From positions 1-14,915 of the forward strand of contig JASHXJ010000022.1 in NCBI GenBank assembly GCA_030043595.1: 14,915 nt of DNA, in the 5' to 3' direction. Numbering within the stretch: the first letter of the stretch is position 1; each line of letters starts with the position of its first letter. This document shows positions 1 to 5,977 of the stretch, in pieces. The DNA comes from Trebonia sp. GTDB taxonomy: Bacteria; Actinomycetota; Actinomycetes; Streptosporangiales; Streptosporangiaceae. The notes beneath the pieces were generated by a model. The model was not told the DNA's origin. It made no database searches and saw nothing but the letters and a program-made list of their open reading frames with translations. Both the position numbers and the translations under genes were made by a program.

Positions 1-75
1 GGATGTGTTTGGGTGAGCCCGCTCGCGGACGGGACTGGCGCGGGACGCCTCCCCCCCGCGGCTCGCGCCGGAACG

Positions 76-119
76 GCCGGCCCTCGCGGCACCCCCTCAC
101 TCCTGTCGCGAGGGCCGGC
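76..119. terminator. Strong hairpin, probable terminator of a gene left of the window
   Basis: The arms at 76-88 and 107-119 are perfect 13-bp reverse complements (GCCGGCCCTCGCG and CGCGAGGGCCGGC). Pairing continues inward for three more positions (89-91 with 104-106, one of them G-T), leaving a 12-nt C-rich loop at 92-103. No T-run follows on either strand, which is common for actinobacterial terminators. No gene in the window ends here, so it would serve a gene to the left or act in both directions. The hairpin is read directly; the terminator role is inferred. Confidence 0.6.
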
Positions 120-146
120 GTTCTGCATCCGCATCTCCGTGCCTGC

Positions 147-207
147 CGATCCGGCCATGCCGGCGATCCGGCCATGCCGGCGATCCGGCCGTGCTGCCGA
201 TCCGGCC
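147..207. repeat. 17-bp tandem repeat, about 3.6 copies
   Basis: Copies start at 147, 164, 181 and 198, with unit CGATCCGGCCATGCCGG. The first two copies are identical, the third differs at a few positions (CGATCCGGCCGTGCTGC), and the fourth breaks off after CGATCCGGCC. It lies in non-coding sequence between the hairpin at 76-119 and the first gene. No function can be read from it. It could be a slippage-generated minisatellite or a cluster of protein binding sites. Confidence 0.75.
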
Positions 208-335
208 GGGTCCGCGAAGGGCCTACGATGGGTGACGAACCCGGTGTTCACTATGGGCAACTGACGCGTAAACCATGAGTATCCGGACCATTGCGCGACG
301 CTTCGGGCGCCGCGCCGACAGGGGGCTGGCTGGCA

Positions 336-1319
336 ATGGGCAGGGCAGGCTCGGCCAACCACGACCACGACACGGGCATGGGTGACGAGACCGGCGACCA
401 GCCTTCGGCCTCTTCCGCCTCTTCCGCCTCTTCCGCCGCGCGGCGCAAGCAGATGCGGACGCGGATGCTGATCGCGGGCGGCGCGATCGTCGCGGTCATC
501 GCGGTCGTCCTGGCGTTTGTCCTGCTGAACGGCGGCGGCAAGGCCACGCCCAGCAACGCGGGCGGCGGTACCAGCGCCCCGGCCAGCGCCCCGGCCGGCT
601 CCGCGCCCACGGGGAGCGCGCTCGCCCAGGTGGTCGCGACGACCACCACGGTTCCCGCCGCCACCCTGGACGCGGTGGGCGCCGGCCAGGTCAGCGCACG
701 TCCGATGTCGATCAGCGGTCCTGCGCTCACCAGCGGCGGCAAGCCGGAGATGCTGTACGTCGGTGCGGAGTTCTGCCCGTACTGCGCCGCGGAGCGGTGG
801 GCGATGGTGGTAGCGCTCAGCCGCTTCGGCACCTTCAGCGGCCTGGCCGCCACCCACTCGGCGGCGAAGGACGGCGCCGGCCAGGCGGAGCCGTACCCGA
901 ACACGGCCACCTGGACGTTCGCCGGCGCCACATTCACGAGCAAGTACCTGACGTTCACGCCGGTCGAGCTGCTGACCAACATCCCGGATCCCACCACCGG
1001 CGAGTACACCACGCTGCAGACCCCCACCGCACAGCAGCAGGCGCTGCTGGAGAAGTACGACGCGGCCTACGGTGGCTCGATACCCTTCATCGACTACGGG
1101 AACAAGTACCTGAGCGTGGGCGCGTCGTACGACCCGGGCGTGCTGGCGGGACTGACCTGGAGCCAGATCGCCGCCGACCTGCACAACCCGGACAGCCCGG
1201 TGGCCAAGGCCGTGCTCGGCACGGCCAACTACATGACCGCGGCGATCTGCTCGCTCACCGCAGACCAGCCCGCGTCGGCCTGCACGCCCGTGGTGAAGTC
1301 ACTGCAGAGCCAGCTCTGA
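336..1319 (+). CDS. DUF929-family membrane-anchored thioredoxin-like protein (paralog 1)
   Basis: A 327-residue protein with a short cytoplasmic Ser/Ala-rich and basic N-terminus, one membrane anchor at about 44-64, an Ala/Pro/Gly/Ser-rich linker to about 95, then an extracytoplasmic domain. That domain holds GAEFCPYCAAERW (cysteines 147 and 150), a thioredoxin-type CxxC site, a later SIPF segment that may be the cis-proline loop, and a conserved C-terminal cysteine pair at 305 and 316. The family is DUF929 by motif recall; its function is not established. A role as thiol-disulfide oxidoreductase is inferred from the CPYC site and the VKOR gene two genes downstream. ATG 336 was chosen because AGGGGG (320-325) sits 10 nt upstream. 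TTG 291 and ATG 378 are in-frame alternatives. The start is less certain than the gene. Confidence 0.88.
   Translation: MGRAGSANHDHDTGMGDETGDQPSASSASSASSAARRKQMRTRMLIAGGAIVAVIAVVLAFVLLNGGGKATPSNAGGGTSAPASAPAGSAPTGSALAQVVATTTTVPAATLDAVGAGQVSARPMSISGPALTSGGKPEMLYVGAEFCPYCAAERWAMVVALSRFGTFSGLAATHSAAKDGAGQAEPYPNTATWTFAGATFTSKYLTFTPVELLTNIPDPTTGEYTTLQTPTAQQQALLEKYDAAYGGSIPFIDYGNKYLSVGASYDPGVLAGLTWSQIAADLHNPDSPVAKAVLGTANYMTAAICSLTADQPASACTPVVKSLQSQL
411..437 (+). repeat. 9-bp in-frame coding microrepeat (3 copies)
   Basis: TCTTCCGCC occurs three times head to tail at 411, 420 and 429, preceded by a degenerate copy at 402-410. It encodes the Ser-Ser-Ala repeats of the cytoplasmic N-terminus of the first DUF929 protein. 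The unit is a multiple of three, so slippage would change linker length without shifting the frame. Confidence 0.8.
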
Positions 1320-1404
1320 CCAGCGGGGCTGGCCGCGACCAGGCCGCGACACGGTCTAGGTCAGGTTCCATTCGGGCTACCCGTAGGTTTCTCTCAGGTC
1401 CGCA

Positions 1405-1436
1405 GGGGACATTACCCCGGCAAATCCCCCTACGAT
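1405..1436 (+). promoter_or_regulatory. Leaderless promoter of the second DUF929 gene, with inverted repeat at -35
   Basis: TACGAT at 1431-1436 matches the actinobacterial TANNNT -10 box. Exactly seven bases separate it from ATG 1444, placing the predicted transcription start at or next to the start codon. No Shine-Dalgarno sequence precedes the ATG, which fits a leaderless mRNA. No good -35 box is visible. Instead GGGG-ACATTA-CCCC, a short inverted repeat, covers 1405-1418 where -35 would lie and could be an operator. Confidence 0.55.
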
Positions 1437-1443
1437 ATGCACC

Positions 1444-2433
1444 ATGGGCAAAGCGAGCAGGACCAAGGAACCCGACCGTCGTGCGAGGATCGCGGCGCAG
1501 CGGCAGGCGGCGCGACGCGCCGAGCAGCGCAAGCGGATCTACCTGGCGGGCGGGTCCATCTTGGCCGTCATCATCGTGGTGGTCGCATTCGTGCTGATCA
1601 AGAGCAACAGCAGCAGCGGCACCGCAAAACCGGCAAGCAACGGGCCGACCGGGTCCGCGCTCGCTAGCCTGACCAAGGAAGTCACTGGTGTGCCGTCGAG
1701 CGTTCTCGACAAAGTGGGCGGCGGTGCCGTCAACACCACGTACTTCATTCCCGGCAGCGAGATCTCCACCGCCGCCTCGCAGATCGGCAGCTACACGGCG
1801 TACATAAGCGCCGCGCCGCTCACGTCTGACGGCAAGCCGGAGGTGCTCTACATCGGCGCCGAGTACTGTCCCTACTGCGGCGCGGAACGCTGGGTCATGA
1901 TCATGGCGCTGAGCCGCTTCGGCACGTTCTCCGGCCTGAAGACCATCCACTCATCGAGCACCGACGCCTACGCGAACACGCCCACCTGGACGTTCTACGG
2001 CTCGACCTACACGAGCAAGTACATCAGCTTCGTCCCTGTCGAGGAGACGACGAACGAGCGGCAGGGGAACTCCTCCAACGAGGACGTCCCGTACGTCACG
2101 CTGCAGACCCCGACGTCCGCCGAGGCCTCGCTCGAGACAACGTACGATCCCGGCGACCCGGCCGAGGACCTGGGCTCGTCGATCCCGTTCATCGACATCG
2201 GCAACAAGTACGTCGAGGTGGGTAACCAGCCCCCGTACGGCCCGCAGGACCTGCAGGGCAAGAACTGGGACCAGGTAGCCGCCGCACTGTCGCAGCCAAC
2301 GTCCACGATCGCCAAGGACGCTGACGGCTCCGCGAACTACCTGACCGCGATGATCTGCAAGCTCACGAACAACCAGCCGAGCACCGCCTGCACGCCCACC
2401 GTGCAGGACCTGGAAGCGGATCTCCCCAACTAG
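1444..2433 (+). CDS. DUF929-family membrane-anchored thioredoxin-like protein (paralog 2)
   Basis: A 329-residue paralog of the preceding gene with the same plan: a basic Arg/Lys/Gln-rich cytoplasmic N-terminus (1-31), a membrane anchor at about 33-53, a Ser/Gly linker, then a domain with GAEYCPYCGAERW (cysteines 142 and 145), a SSIPFIDIGNKY segment, and C-terminal cysteines 305 and 316 spaced exactly as in paralog 1. The stretch after CPYC (ERW, then ALSRFGTFSGL) is nearly identical between the two. The N-terminal and linker sequences have diverged, so the duplication is not recent. The gene appears to have its own promoter, with transcription starting at the ATG. VKOR follows 47 bp after its stop. 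An extracytoplasmic disulfide role is inferred from the CxxC motif and context; the substrate is unknown. Confidence 0.9.
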   Translation: MGKASRTKEPDRRARIAAQRQAARRAEQRKRIYLAGGSILAVIIVVVAFVLIKSNSSSGTAKPASNGPTGSALASLTKEVTGVPSSVLDKVGGGAVNTTYFIPGSEISTAASQIGSYTAYISAAPLTSDGKPEVLYIGAEYCPYCGAERWVMIMALSRFGTFSGLKTIHSSSTDAYANTPTWTFYGSTYTSKYISFVPVEETTNERQGNSSNEDVPYVTLQTPTSAEASLETTYDPGDPAEDLGSSIPFIDIGNKYVEVGNQPPYGPQDLQGKNWDQVAAALSQPTSTIAKDADGSANYLTAMICKLTNNQPSTACTPTVQDLEADLPN

Positions 2434-2480
2434 ACTGACCAGCGACCGGCCCCCGCCCATAGCACTGGAGACCGACACCG

Positions 2481-3197
2481 ATGGCAAGTTCAAAGGCGCG
2501 CTCCCGGAACCGGCCCGCGCCCGGCAAAGCGAGCCGCGCCGCGACCGCTAACGGCCGCGACAGCTCCCGAACGACAGGCGCCGCTGCCAGCCGGTCCACC
2601 ACTGCTGCCCAGGCGGTGGCCGGCACCCCGACTGCGCCGACCGTCACGGACAAGCCAGCAAGCCGGGCAAGGCCGTCCGGGCGACAGCCCGCTGCTGCCA
2701 GACCGGAACCTGCCCCGCCGTCCTCCGTCCCCCCGCTGTGGCTGCAGATCGTCACGCTCGCGCTCGCCGTCGCCGGACTCGGCGTGTCCGCCTATGAGAC
2801 GTGGGCGCACTTCAACGGGTCGCACCTGTTCGGCTGCTCCACCGGCGGCCACGGCACGTTCAACTGCACCGCCGTGATCACCAGCCCGCAGTCGATGGTC
2901 TTCGGGGTGATCCCGGTAGCCATCCTCGGCCTGGTGTTCTACGTGTTCGTCGTCGCCATCATGACGCCGTGGGCCTGGCGGATCCAGCGCAGGGAGGTCG
3001 CCTGGCTGCGGCTAGCCACGATGGTCGCGGGCATGGGATTCGTGATGTACCTGATCTACGCCGAGCTGTACCAGGTCGGGGATGTCTGCGAGTACTGCAC
3101 CGGCGTGCACGTGATCACCTTCCTGCTGTTCTGCATCACCGTCATAGCCGCCGGGATCTGGGGACTCGGCAGCGCCAAGCCAGAGTCAGCCGCGTAG
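2481..3197 (+). CDS. Vitamin K epoxide reductase (VKOR) family membrane protein
   Basis: A 238-residue protein. Residues 1-82 are a disordered Ala/Pro/Arg/Ser-rich extension. About four membrane helices follow, at roughly 85-105, 140-162, 178-197 and 210-228. The VKOR signature is present: an extracytoplasmic loop with Cys119 and Cys129, a following SPQSMVFGVIP segment matching the family's Ser-x-FG-x-P region, and the active-site CxxC as CEYC at 203-206. VKORs reoxidise extracytoplasmic thioredoxin-fold proteins and pass electrons to quinone, the role of DsbB in other bacteria. Here the likely partners are the two CPYC proteins just upstream. GGAG at 2467-2470, 10 nt before the ATG, supports this start. 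It probably shares a transcript with paralog 2. Confidence 0.92.
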   Translation: MASSKARSRNRPAPGKASRAATANGRDSSRTTGAAASRSTTAAQAVAGTPTAPTVTDKPASRARPSGRQPAAARPEPAPPSSVPPLWLQIVTLALAVAGLGVSAYETWAHFNGSHLFGCSTGGHGTFNCTAVITSPQSMVFGVIPVAILGLVFYVFVVAIMTPWAWRIQRREVAWLRLATMVAGMGFVMYLIYAELYQVGDVCEYCTGVHVITFLLFCITVIAAGIWGLGSAKPESAA

Positions 3198-3235
3198 CGG
3201 CCCCGGCGGCCGAGTCCGGCGCGGCGGCCGCATAA

Positions 3236-3277
3236 CGTGAAGACTTATCAGGCCTCCGGCACCGAAAAGTCTTCGCG
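3236..3277. terminator. Inverted repeat downstream of VKOR, probable terminator
   Basis: GAAGACTT at 3239-3246 and AAGTCTTC at 3267-3274 are perfect complements. The stem extends outward by three pairs (3236-3238 with 3275-3277, including one G-T) to 11 bp, around a 20-nt loop. It begins 39 bp after the VKOR stop. There is no T-run. It could be a terminator for the redox operon or an operator for the downstream ctaG region. Confidence 0.5.
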
Positions 3278-3373
3278 ATAACGGCCGCGCACCGTGCTTA
3301 GCGTCGCGCTTAGCACTGCGGGGGCGCCGTGTCACGGGGGCGGCGGCGAGGATGACATCTTTCTCATCTTGGA

Positions 3374-3399
3374 CCGCGGCTCTCACGATTGCGCCGCGG
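3374..3399. promoter_or_regulatory. GC-rich inverted repeat in the ctaG upstream region
   Basis: CCGCGGC at 3374-3380 and GCCGCGG at 3393-3399 form a 7-bp stem around 12 nt. The right arm is also part of a 12-bp palindrome (GCGCCGCGGCGC, 3391-3402), so alternative pairings are possible. No clear sigma-70 promoter was found in 3278-3481. The element may belong to the ctaG leader, but in sequence this GC-rich it could arise by chance. Confidence 0.25.
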
Positions 3400-3445
3400 C
3401 GCTGGGTACCGTGTTGTCAGCGCAGGTCAGGAAGGACCGTGCACC

Positions 3446-3472
3446 GTGGCGCGATCCGACTCGTCCGGTTAG
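3446..3472 (+). other. Possible 8-codon upstream ORF before ctaG
   Basis: GTG at 3446 is preceded by an excellent Shine-Dalgarno sequence, AGGAAGGA at 3429-3436, nine nt upstream. It opens a frame of eight codons (MARSDSSG) ending at TAG 3470-3472, nine nt before the ctaG ATG. The frame is the same as ctaG, so the TAG also fixes ATG 3482 as the earliest ctaG start. The peptide may be a translational leader that delivers ribosomes to ctaG, whose own ribosome binding site is weak. It is short enough to be chance. Confidence 0.3.
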
Positions 3473-3481
3473 GTACCCCTC

Positions 3482-4402
3482 ATGCACTACATCCTGGACA
3501 ACTGGTCGTTCGACCCGTTCCTGATCATCGCGCTCGTCGTCGTCGCCTGGCACGAGGTCGGGCTGCGGCGGCTGGCCAGCCGGTCCGAGCCGGAGCGGAC
3601 CAGGGAGCGACGGATAAGGTCCCTGTGGTTCTACTCGGGCCTCGCGGTGCTGCTCATAGCGGTCGAGTCGCCGATTGACTACTGGGCGAACTCGTACTTC
3701 ATGGTGCACATGGTGCAGCACCTACTGCTGATGTTCGCCGCGCCGTCGCTCGTCGTCGCCGGGGCGCCATGGCAGCCGCTGCTCGACGCGCTCCCAGGCC
3801 GGTCCGGCCAGCCGGTCACCCGCGAGGTGATGACAGGCGGCTGGTCACGGCCGCTGCGCGCGCTCGGCGGGTTCTTCCTGCGGCCGTGGGTCGCGGTGGC
3901 CTGCTTCAGCCTCGTCATGGTGGCCTGGCACATCCCGGCGCTATTCGACCTGGCGGAGTCGAACTCCGCGGTCTTGATCTGGCTGATGCACGGCAGCTTC
4001 TTCGCAGCCGGGGTGATCTTCTGGCTGCAGTTCATCCCGTCGCCGCCGTTCCGCAGCCAGCTGCCGCTGCTCGGCCGCGCCGCGGCGCTGCTCGCCACCA
4101 ACGTCGTGATGATCATGATCGCGATGTCACTGAGCATCTTCGCGAACCATTCGGTGTACGCGGTGTACGACCACGTGCCGGGCGTGACGCTGCCGCCCTT
4201 CGCGGACCAGCAGATCGGCGCCGCGATCTTGTGGGTATGCGGCGACTTCTGGGCGCTGCCCACGATGATCGTCACGATCAGGAAGCTGATCGGCGACGAG
4301 GGGGGCGTCGGCACCGCCATGGAGCGGTTCCTCGCCCGCGGCAGCCAGAGCGCCGCCGTGCGCGGGTGGGCCTCGTCGGGCAGCCGGAACCGGCTGCCGT
4401 AA
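3482..4402 (+). CDS. CtaG-like (caa3-type) cytochrome c oxidase assembly protein
   Basis: A 306-residue polytopic membrane protein with about seven hydrophobic helices. It matches the caa3_CtaG family: an early ESPIDYWANSYFMVHMVQH segment with paired histidines, MVAWHIPALFD in the middle, a WLMHGSFFAAGVIFW helix, and the late DQQIGAAILWVCGDFWALP segment. In Bacillus-type bacteria CtaG is needed for active caa3 oxidase, probably through copper-site assembly; the exact chemistry is not settled. The His-rich helix ends fit metal handling. An in-frame TAG at 3470-3472 excludes a longer N-terminus. The only Shine-Dalgarno candidate is a weak AGG at 3471-3473. Its last 276 bp overlap the convergent transporter gene, but the conserved family segments run through the overlap, so this frame is clearly coding there. 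The upstream neighbours are redox genes, separated by a probable terminator. Confidence 0.9.
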   Translation: MHYILDNWSFDPFLIIALVVVAWHEVGLRRLASRSEPERTRERRIRSLWFYSGLAVLLIAVESPIDYWANSYFMVHMVQHLLLMFAAPSLVVAGAPWQPLLDALPGRSGQPVTREVMTGGWSRPLRALGGFFLRPWVAVACFSLVMVAWHIPALFDLAESNSAVLIWLMHGSFFAAGVIFWLQFIPSPPFRSQLPLLGRAAALLATNVVMIMIAMSLSIFANHSVYAVYDHVPGVTLPPFADQQIGAAILWVCGDFWALPTMIVTIRKLIGDEGGVGTAMERFLARGSQSAAVRGWASSGSRNRLP

Positions 4403-5572
4403 CCCTCCCAGATCGGGGAGCGCCTGATGCGCGGCCGCGTCGCCCGCCGACTGCCCAGCCGGGGCCGGACGCGGGCGGCTGGCCGGAGCCGCCGTCTGGC
4501 CGTTCGCGGCCGCGGCCGGTGCCTGCGTCGGCGCCTGCCCGTTCGGCTGCCCTGACACTGCCTGCCCTGACACTACCGTGGGCGCGTCCTCCTCCTGGCT
4601 GCTGTCCGCCTCGTCGCCGTGCGACTGCTCGCTCGCCTGATGCCCCTCGCCACCGCGGCCGGGATGCCTGCCGGGAATGCCGTGCGGAATGCCCGGCGGG
4701 GTCCAGGACCGCAGCTGCGACAGCGCCGGTGCGCGGCCCACCATGATGACGCCGACGACCAGGGCCGCGATCCCGCCTGCCTGGATCGCGAGCATCCCCG
4801 GGGTGACCTGGATGCGGTCACCGAATACGATCACGCCGAGCAGGATGCCCACGAGCGGCTCGCCCGCGGAGATGGCCGGGAGCGATACCTGCAGCGGCCC
4901 GGCGTTGAACGCGCTCTGCATCAGCCAGATCCCGGTCACGCCGGCGCCGGCCAGTGCGTAGGGCGCCCAGGTGGTGAACATGCCGCTGATCCCGTTGGAC
5001 TGCAGGATCTCCAGGGTCTGCCTGGTCAGCGCGTCCTGGATGCCCAGTACCAGGCCGGCTCCGACGCCGGTCAGCATCGCCTTCGTCCGGCTCGACCGGC
5101 TGCGGCCCGCCTGCACGGCGATGAACGCGATGGCGGCGATCGCCGCGGCGGCCGGCCAGTGCGAAACCGAGCCGAACGACAGGCCGATCGGCTTCGCCGA
5201 CCTCGACGACGACAGCAGCGCCACCCCGGTGCACAGCACCGCCGCGCCGAACACCTCCCAGAACTTGACCGACCGGCGCGACAGCGGGACCGCGAGCACC
5301 AGGGCGAAGATCAGGTTAGTGGCGAGCAATGGCTCGACGAACGACAGCTCAAGGTGGCCGATCGACCAGGCCGCCAGGATGTAGCCGAGCACCATGCAGA
5401 CGATCCCGGCGAGCCACCGCGGGGTGCGCACCAGGTCCGTCATCAGCCGCCAGCTGAGGAAACGGGACTGCGGCTCACGTTCGGCCGCGTGCTGCTGCAG
5501 GACGAACCCGGTGCCGATCATCAGCGCTGCGAGCAGCGTGAGCCCGTAGTCGAGGCTGATGTCGATGTCCAC
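4127..5572 (-). CDS. DMT-superfamily (EamA/NIPA-like) membrane transporter with long C-terminal tail
   Basis: A 481-codon frame. Residues 1-283 are a compact transporter of about nine or ten hydrophobic helices, starting with LTLLAALMIGTGFVLQQ and including LSFVEPLLATNLIFAL and its second-half counterpart SLPAISAGEPLVGILLGVIVFGDRI. These mirrored Glu-Pro helices are typical of drug/metabolite transporters with an internal duplication. The substrate cannot be predicted; NIPA-type magnesium transporters have similar architecture. Residues 284-390 are a hydrophilic Gly/Ala/Pro/Gln-rich tail. Residues 391-481 are antisense to ctaG and Arg/His-rich, like a shadow frame, so the true protein may end earlier or a frameshift may be present. 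GTG 5572 is the first possible start after an in-frame TAG at 5578-5576, with AGGA close upstream. The transporter core is secure; the 3' end is not. Confidence 0.82.
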   Translation of the reverse strand: MDIDISLDYGLTLLAALMIGTGFVLQQHAAEREPQSRFLSWRLMTDLVRTPRWLAGIVCMVLGYILAAWSIGHLELSFVEPLLATNLIFALVLAVPLSRRSVKFWEVFGAAVLCTGVALLSSSRSAKPIGLSFGSVSHWPAAAAIAAIAFIAVQAGRSRSSRTKAMLTGVGAGLVLGIQDALTRQTLEILQSNGISGMFTTWAPYALAGAGVTGIWLMQSAFNAGPLQVSLPAISAGEPLVGILLGVIVFGDRIQVTPGMLAIQAGGIAALVVGVIMVGRAPALSQLRSWTPPGIPHGIPGRHPGRGGEGHQASEQSHGDEADSSQEEDAPTVVSGQAVSGQPNGQAPTQAPAAAANGQTAAPASRPRPAPAGQSAGDAAAHQALPDLGGLRQPVPAARRGPPAHGGALAAAGEEPLHGGADAPLVADQLPDRDDHRGQRPEVAAYPQDRGADLLVREGRQRHARHVVVHRVHRMVREDAQ

Positions 5573-5576
5573 GGTG

Positions 5577-5600
5577 TCCTAGCCCGCCGTCTGGCGGGCT
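5577..5600 (-). promoter_or_regulatory. Perfect hairpin abutting the ribosome binding site of the transporter gene
   Basis: Read on the minus strand, AGCCCGCC (5600-5593), a 4-nt loop, and GGCGGGCT (5588-5581) form a perfect 8-bp stem. It is followed without a gap by AGGA (5580-5577) and, four nt later, the GTG start at 5572. In an mRNA carrying this leader the hairpin would sit directly against the Shine-Dalgarno sequence and could limit ribosome access. The structure is read directly; the regulatory role is inferred. Confidence 0.45.
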
Positions 5601-5683
5601 CCGCCACCAGCCAGACCTGAGCACATGGCCGCTGTCGCCCCTGGGTTCGTACGGACGGGTCACCTCGCGCGCGGTCACGCCGA

Positions 5684-5736
5684 GGCTACGGGATCCGGCG
5701 GTACAGCACGCACTGGAACGTATCGTAGCCGGATCC
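5684..5736. repeat. Two interlocking inverted repeats in the 5573-5977 intergenic region
   Basis: GGATCCGGC (5691-5699) is the reverse complement of GCCGGATCC (5728-5736). The adjacent GGCTACG (5684-5690) is the reverse complement of CGTAGCC (5724-5730). The two right arms share 5728-5730, so the two hairpins exclude each other. A minus-strand TACGAT (5727-5722), a possible -10 box for the transporter gene, lies inside the right arm. The rest of the 405-bp region holds a short stem at 5859-5872 and a candidate promoter for the next gene. I see no gene in it. Confidence 0.35.
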
Positions 5737-5917
5737 GGGCCACCCAGCGGACAGGCGCGGCAGGCCCACCAGAGGCCGCCTTCCACCCATCTACCCGGGC
5801 TGCCTATCATCTGAGGCTCGAAATGATAACGTTCCGGCCTTCGGGGACCTCGTTTACCACGGGATTCCCCGTCCGGTGAGAGCATCTCCCTAGCCAGGGT
5901 CTGCGCAGGTCAGCCAG

Positions 5918-5923
5918 TACTAT
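5918..5923 (+). promoter_or_regulatory. Candidate -10 box for the winged-helix gene
   Basis: TACTAT fits TANNNT with A at position five. It would start transcription near 5930, giving a leader of about 48 nt that contains the AGGAG ribosome binding site at 5966-5970. No convincing -35 box was found at the expected distance. Confidence 0.35.
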
Positions 5924-5965
5924 CATGAGACCAGCCCTGGGTCAGCGAGCATGATTGGCATAGCT

Positions 5966-5970
5966 AGGAG
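5966..5970 (+). promoter_or_regulatory. Ribosome binding site that decides the start of the winged-helix gene
   Basis: AGGAG lies seven nt before GTG 5978. The in-frame ATG at 5951 is upstream of this site and has no ribosome binding site of its own. ATG 5990, behind a G-run, is a weaker alternative. Confidence 0.7.
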
Positions 5971-5977
5971 AGCCAAA

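Noticed and set aside
147..207. CRISPR array
   Set aside because: The repeat is a gapless 17-bp tandem unit without unique spacers.
3..278. 91-codon plus-strand frame at the left edge
   Set aside because: It runs through the hairpin and the 17-bp repeat, is Arg/Pro/Gly-rich, and has no recognisable domain or ribosome binding site.
275..385. Short frame starting ATG 275 (MSIRTIARRFGRRADRG)
   Set aside because: About 36 codons, no ribosome binding site, and it overlaps the N-terminus of the well-supported DUF929 gene in another frame.
251..1027. 258-codon minus-strand frame
   Set aside because: It is antisense to the first DUF929 gene, whose frame has clear family motifs; the minus frame is low-complexity.
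4619..5620. 333-codon plus-strand frame
   Set aside because: Arg/Asp/Gln-rich shadow opposite the hydrophobic transporter gene.
5475..5885. 136-codon minus-strand frame upstream of the transporter
   Set aside because: No recognisable domain; composition is typical of a shadow frame and it overlaps the transporter start in another frame.
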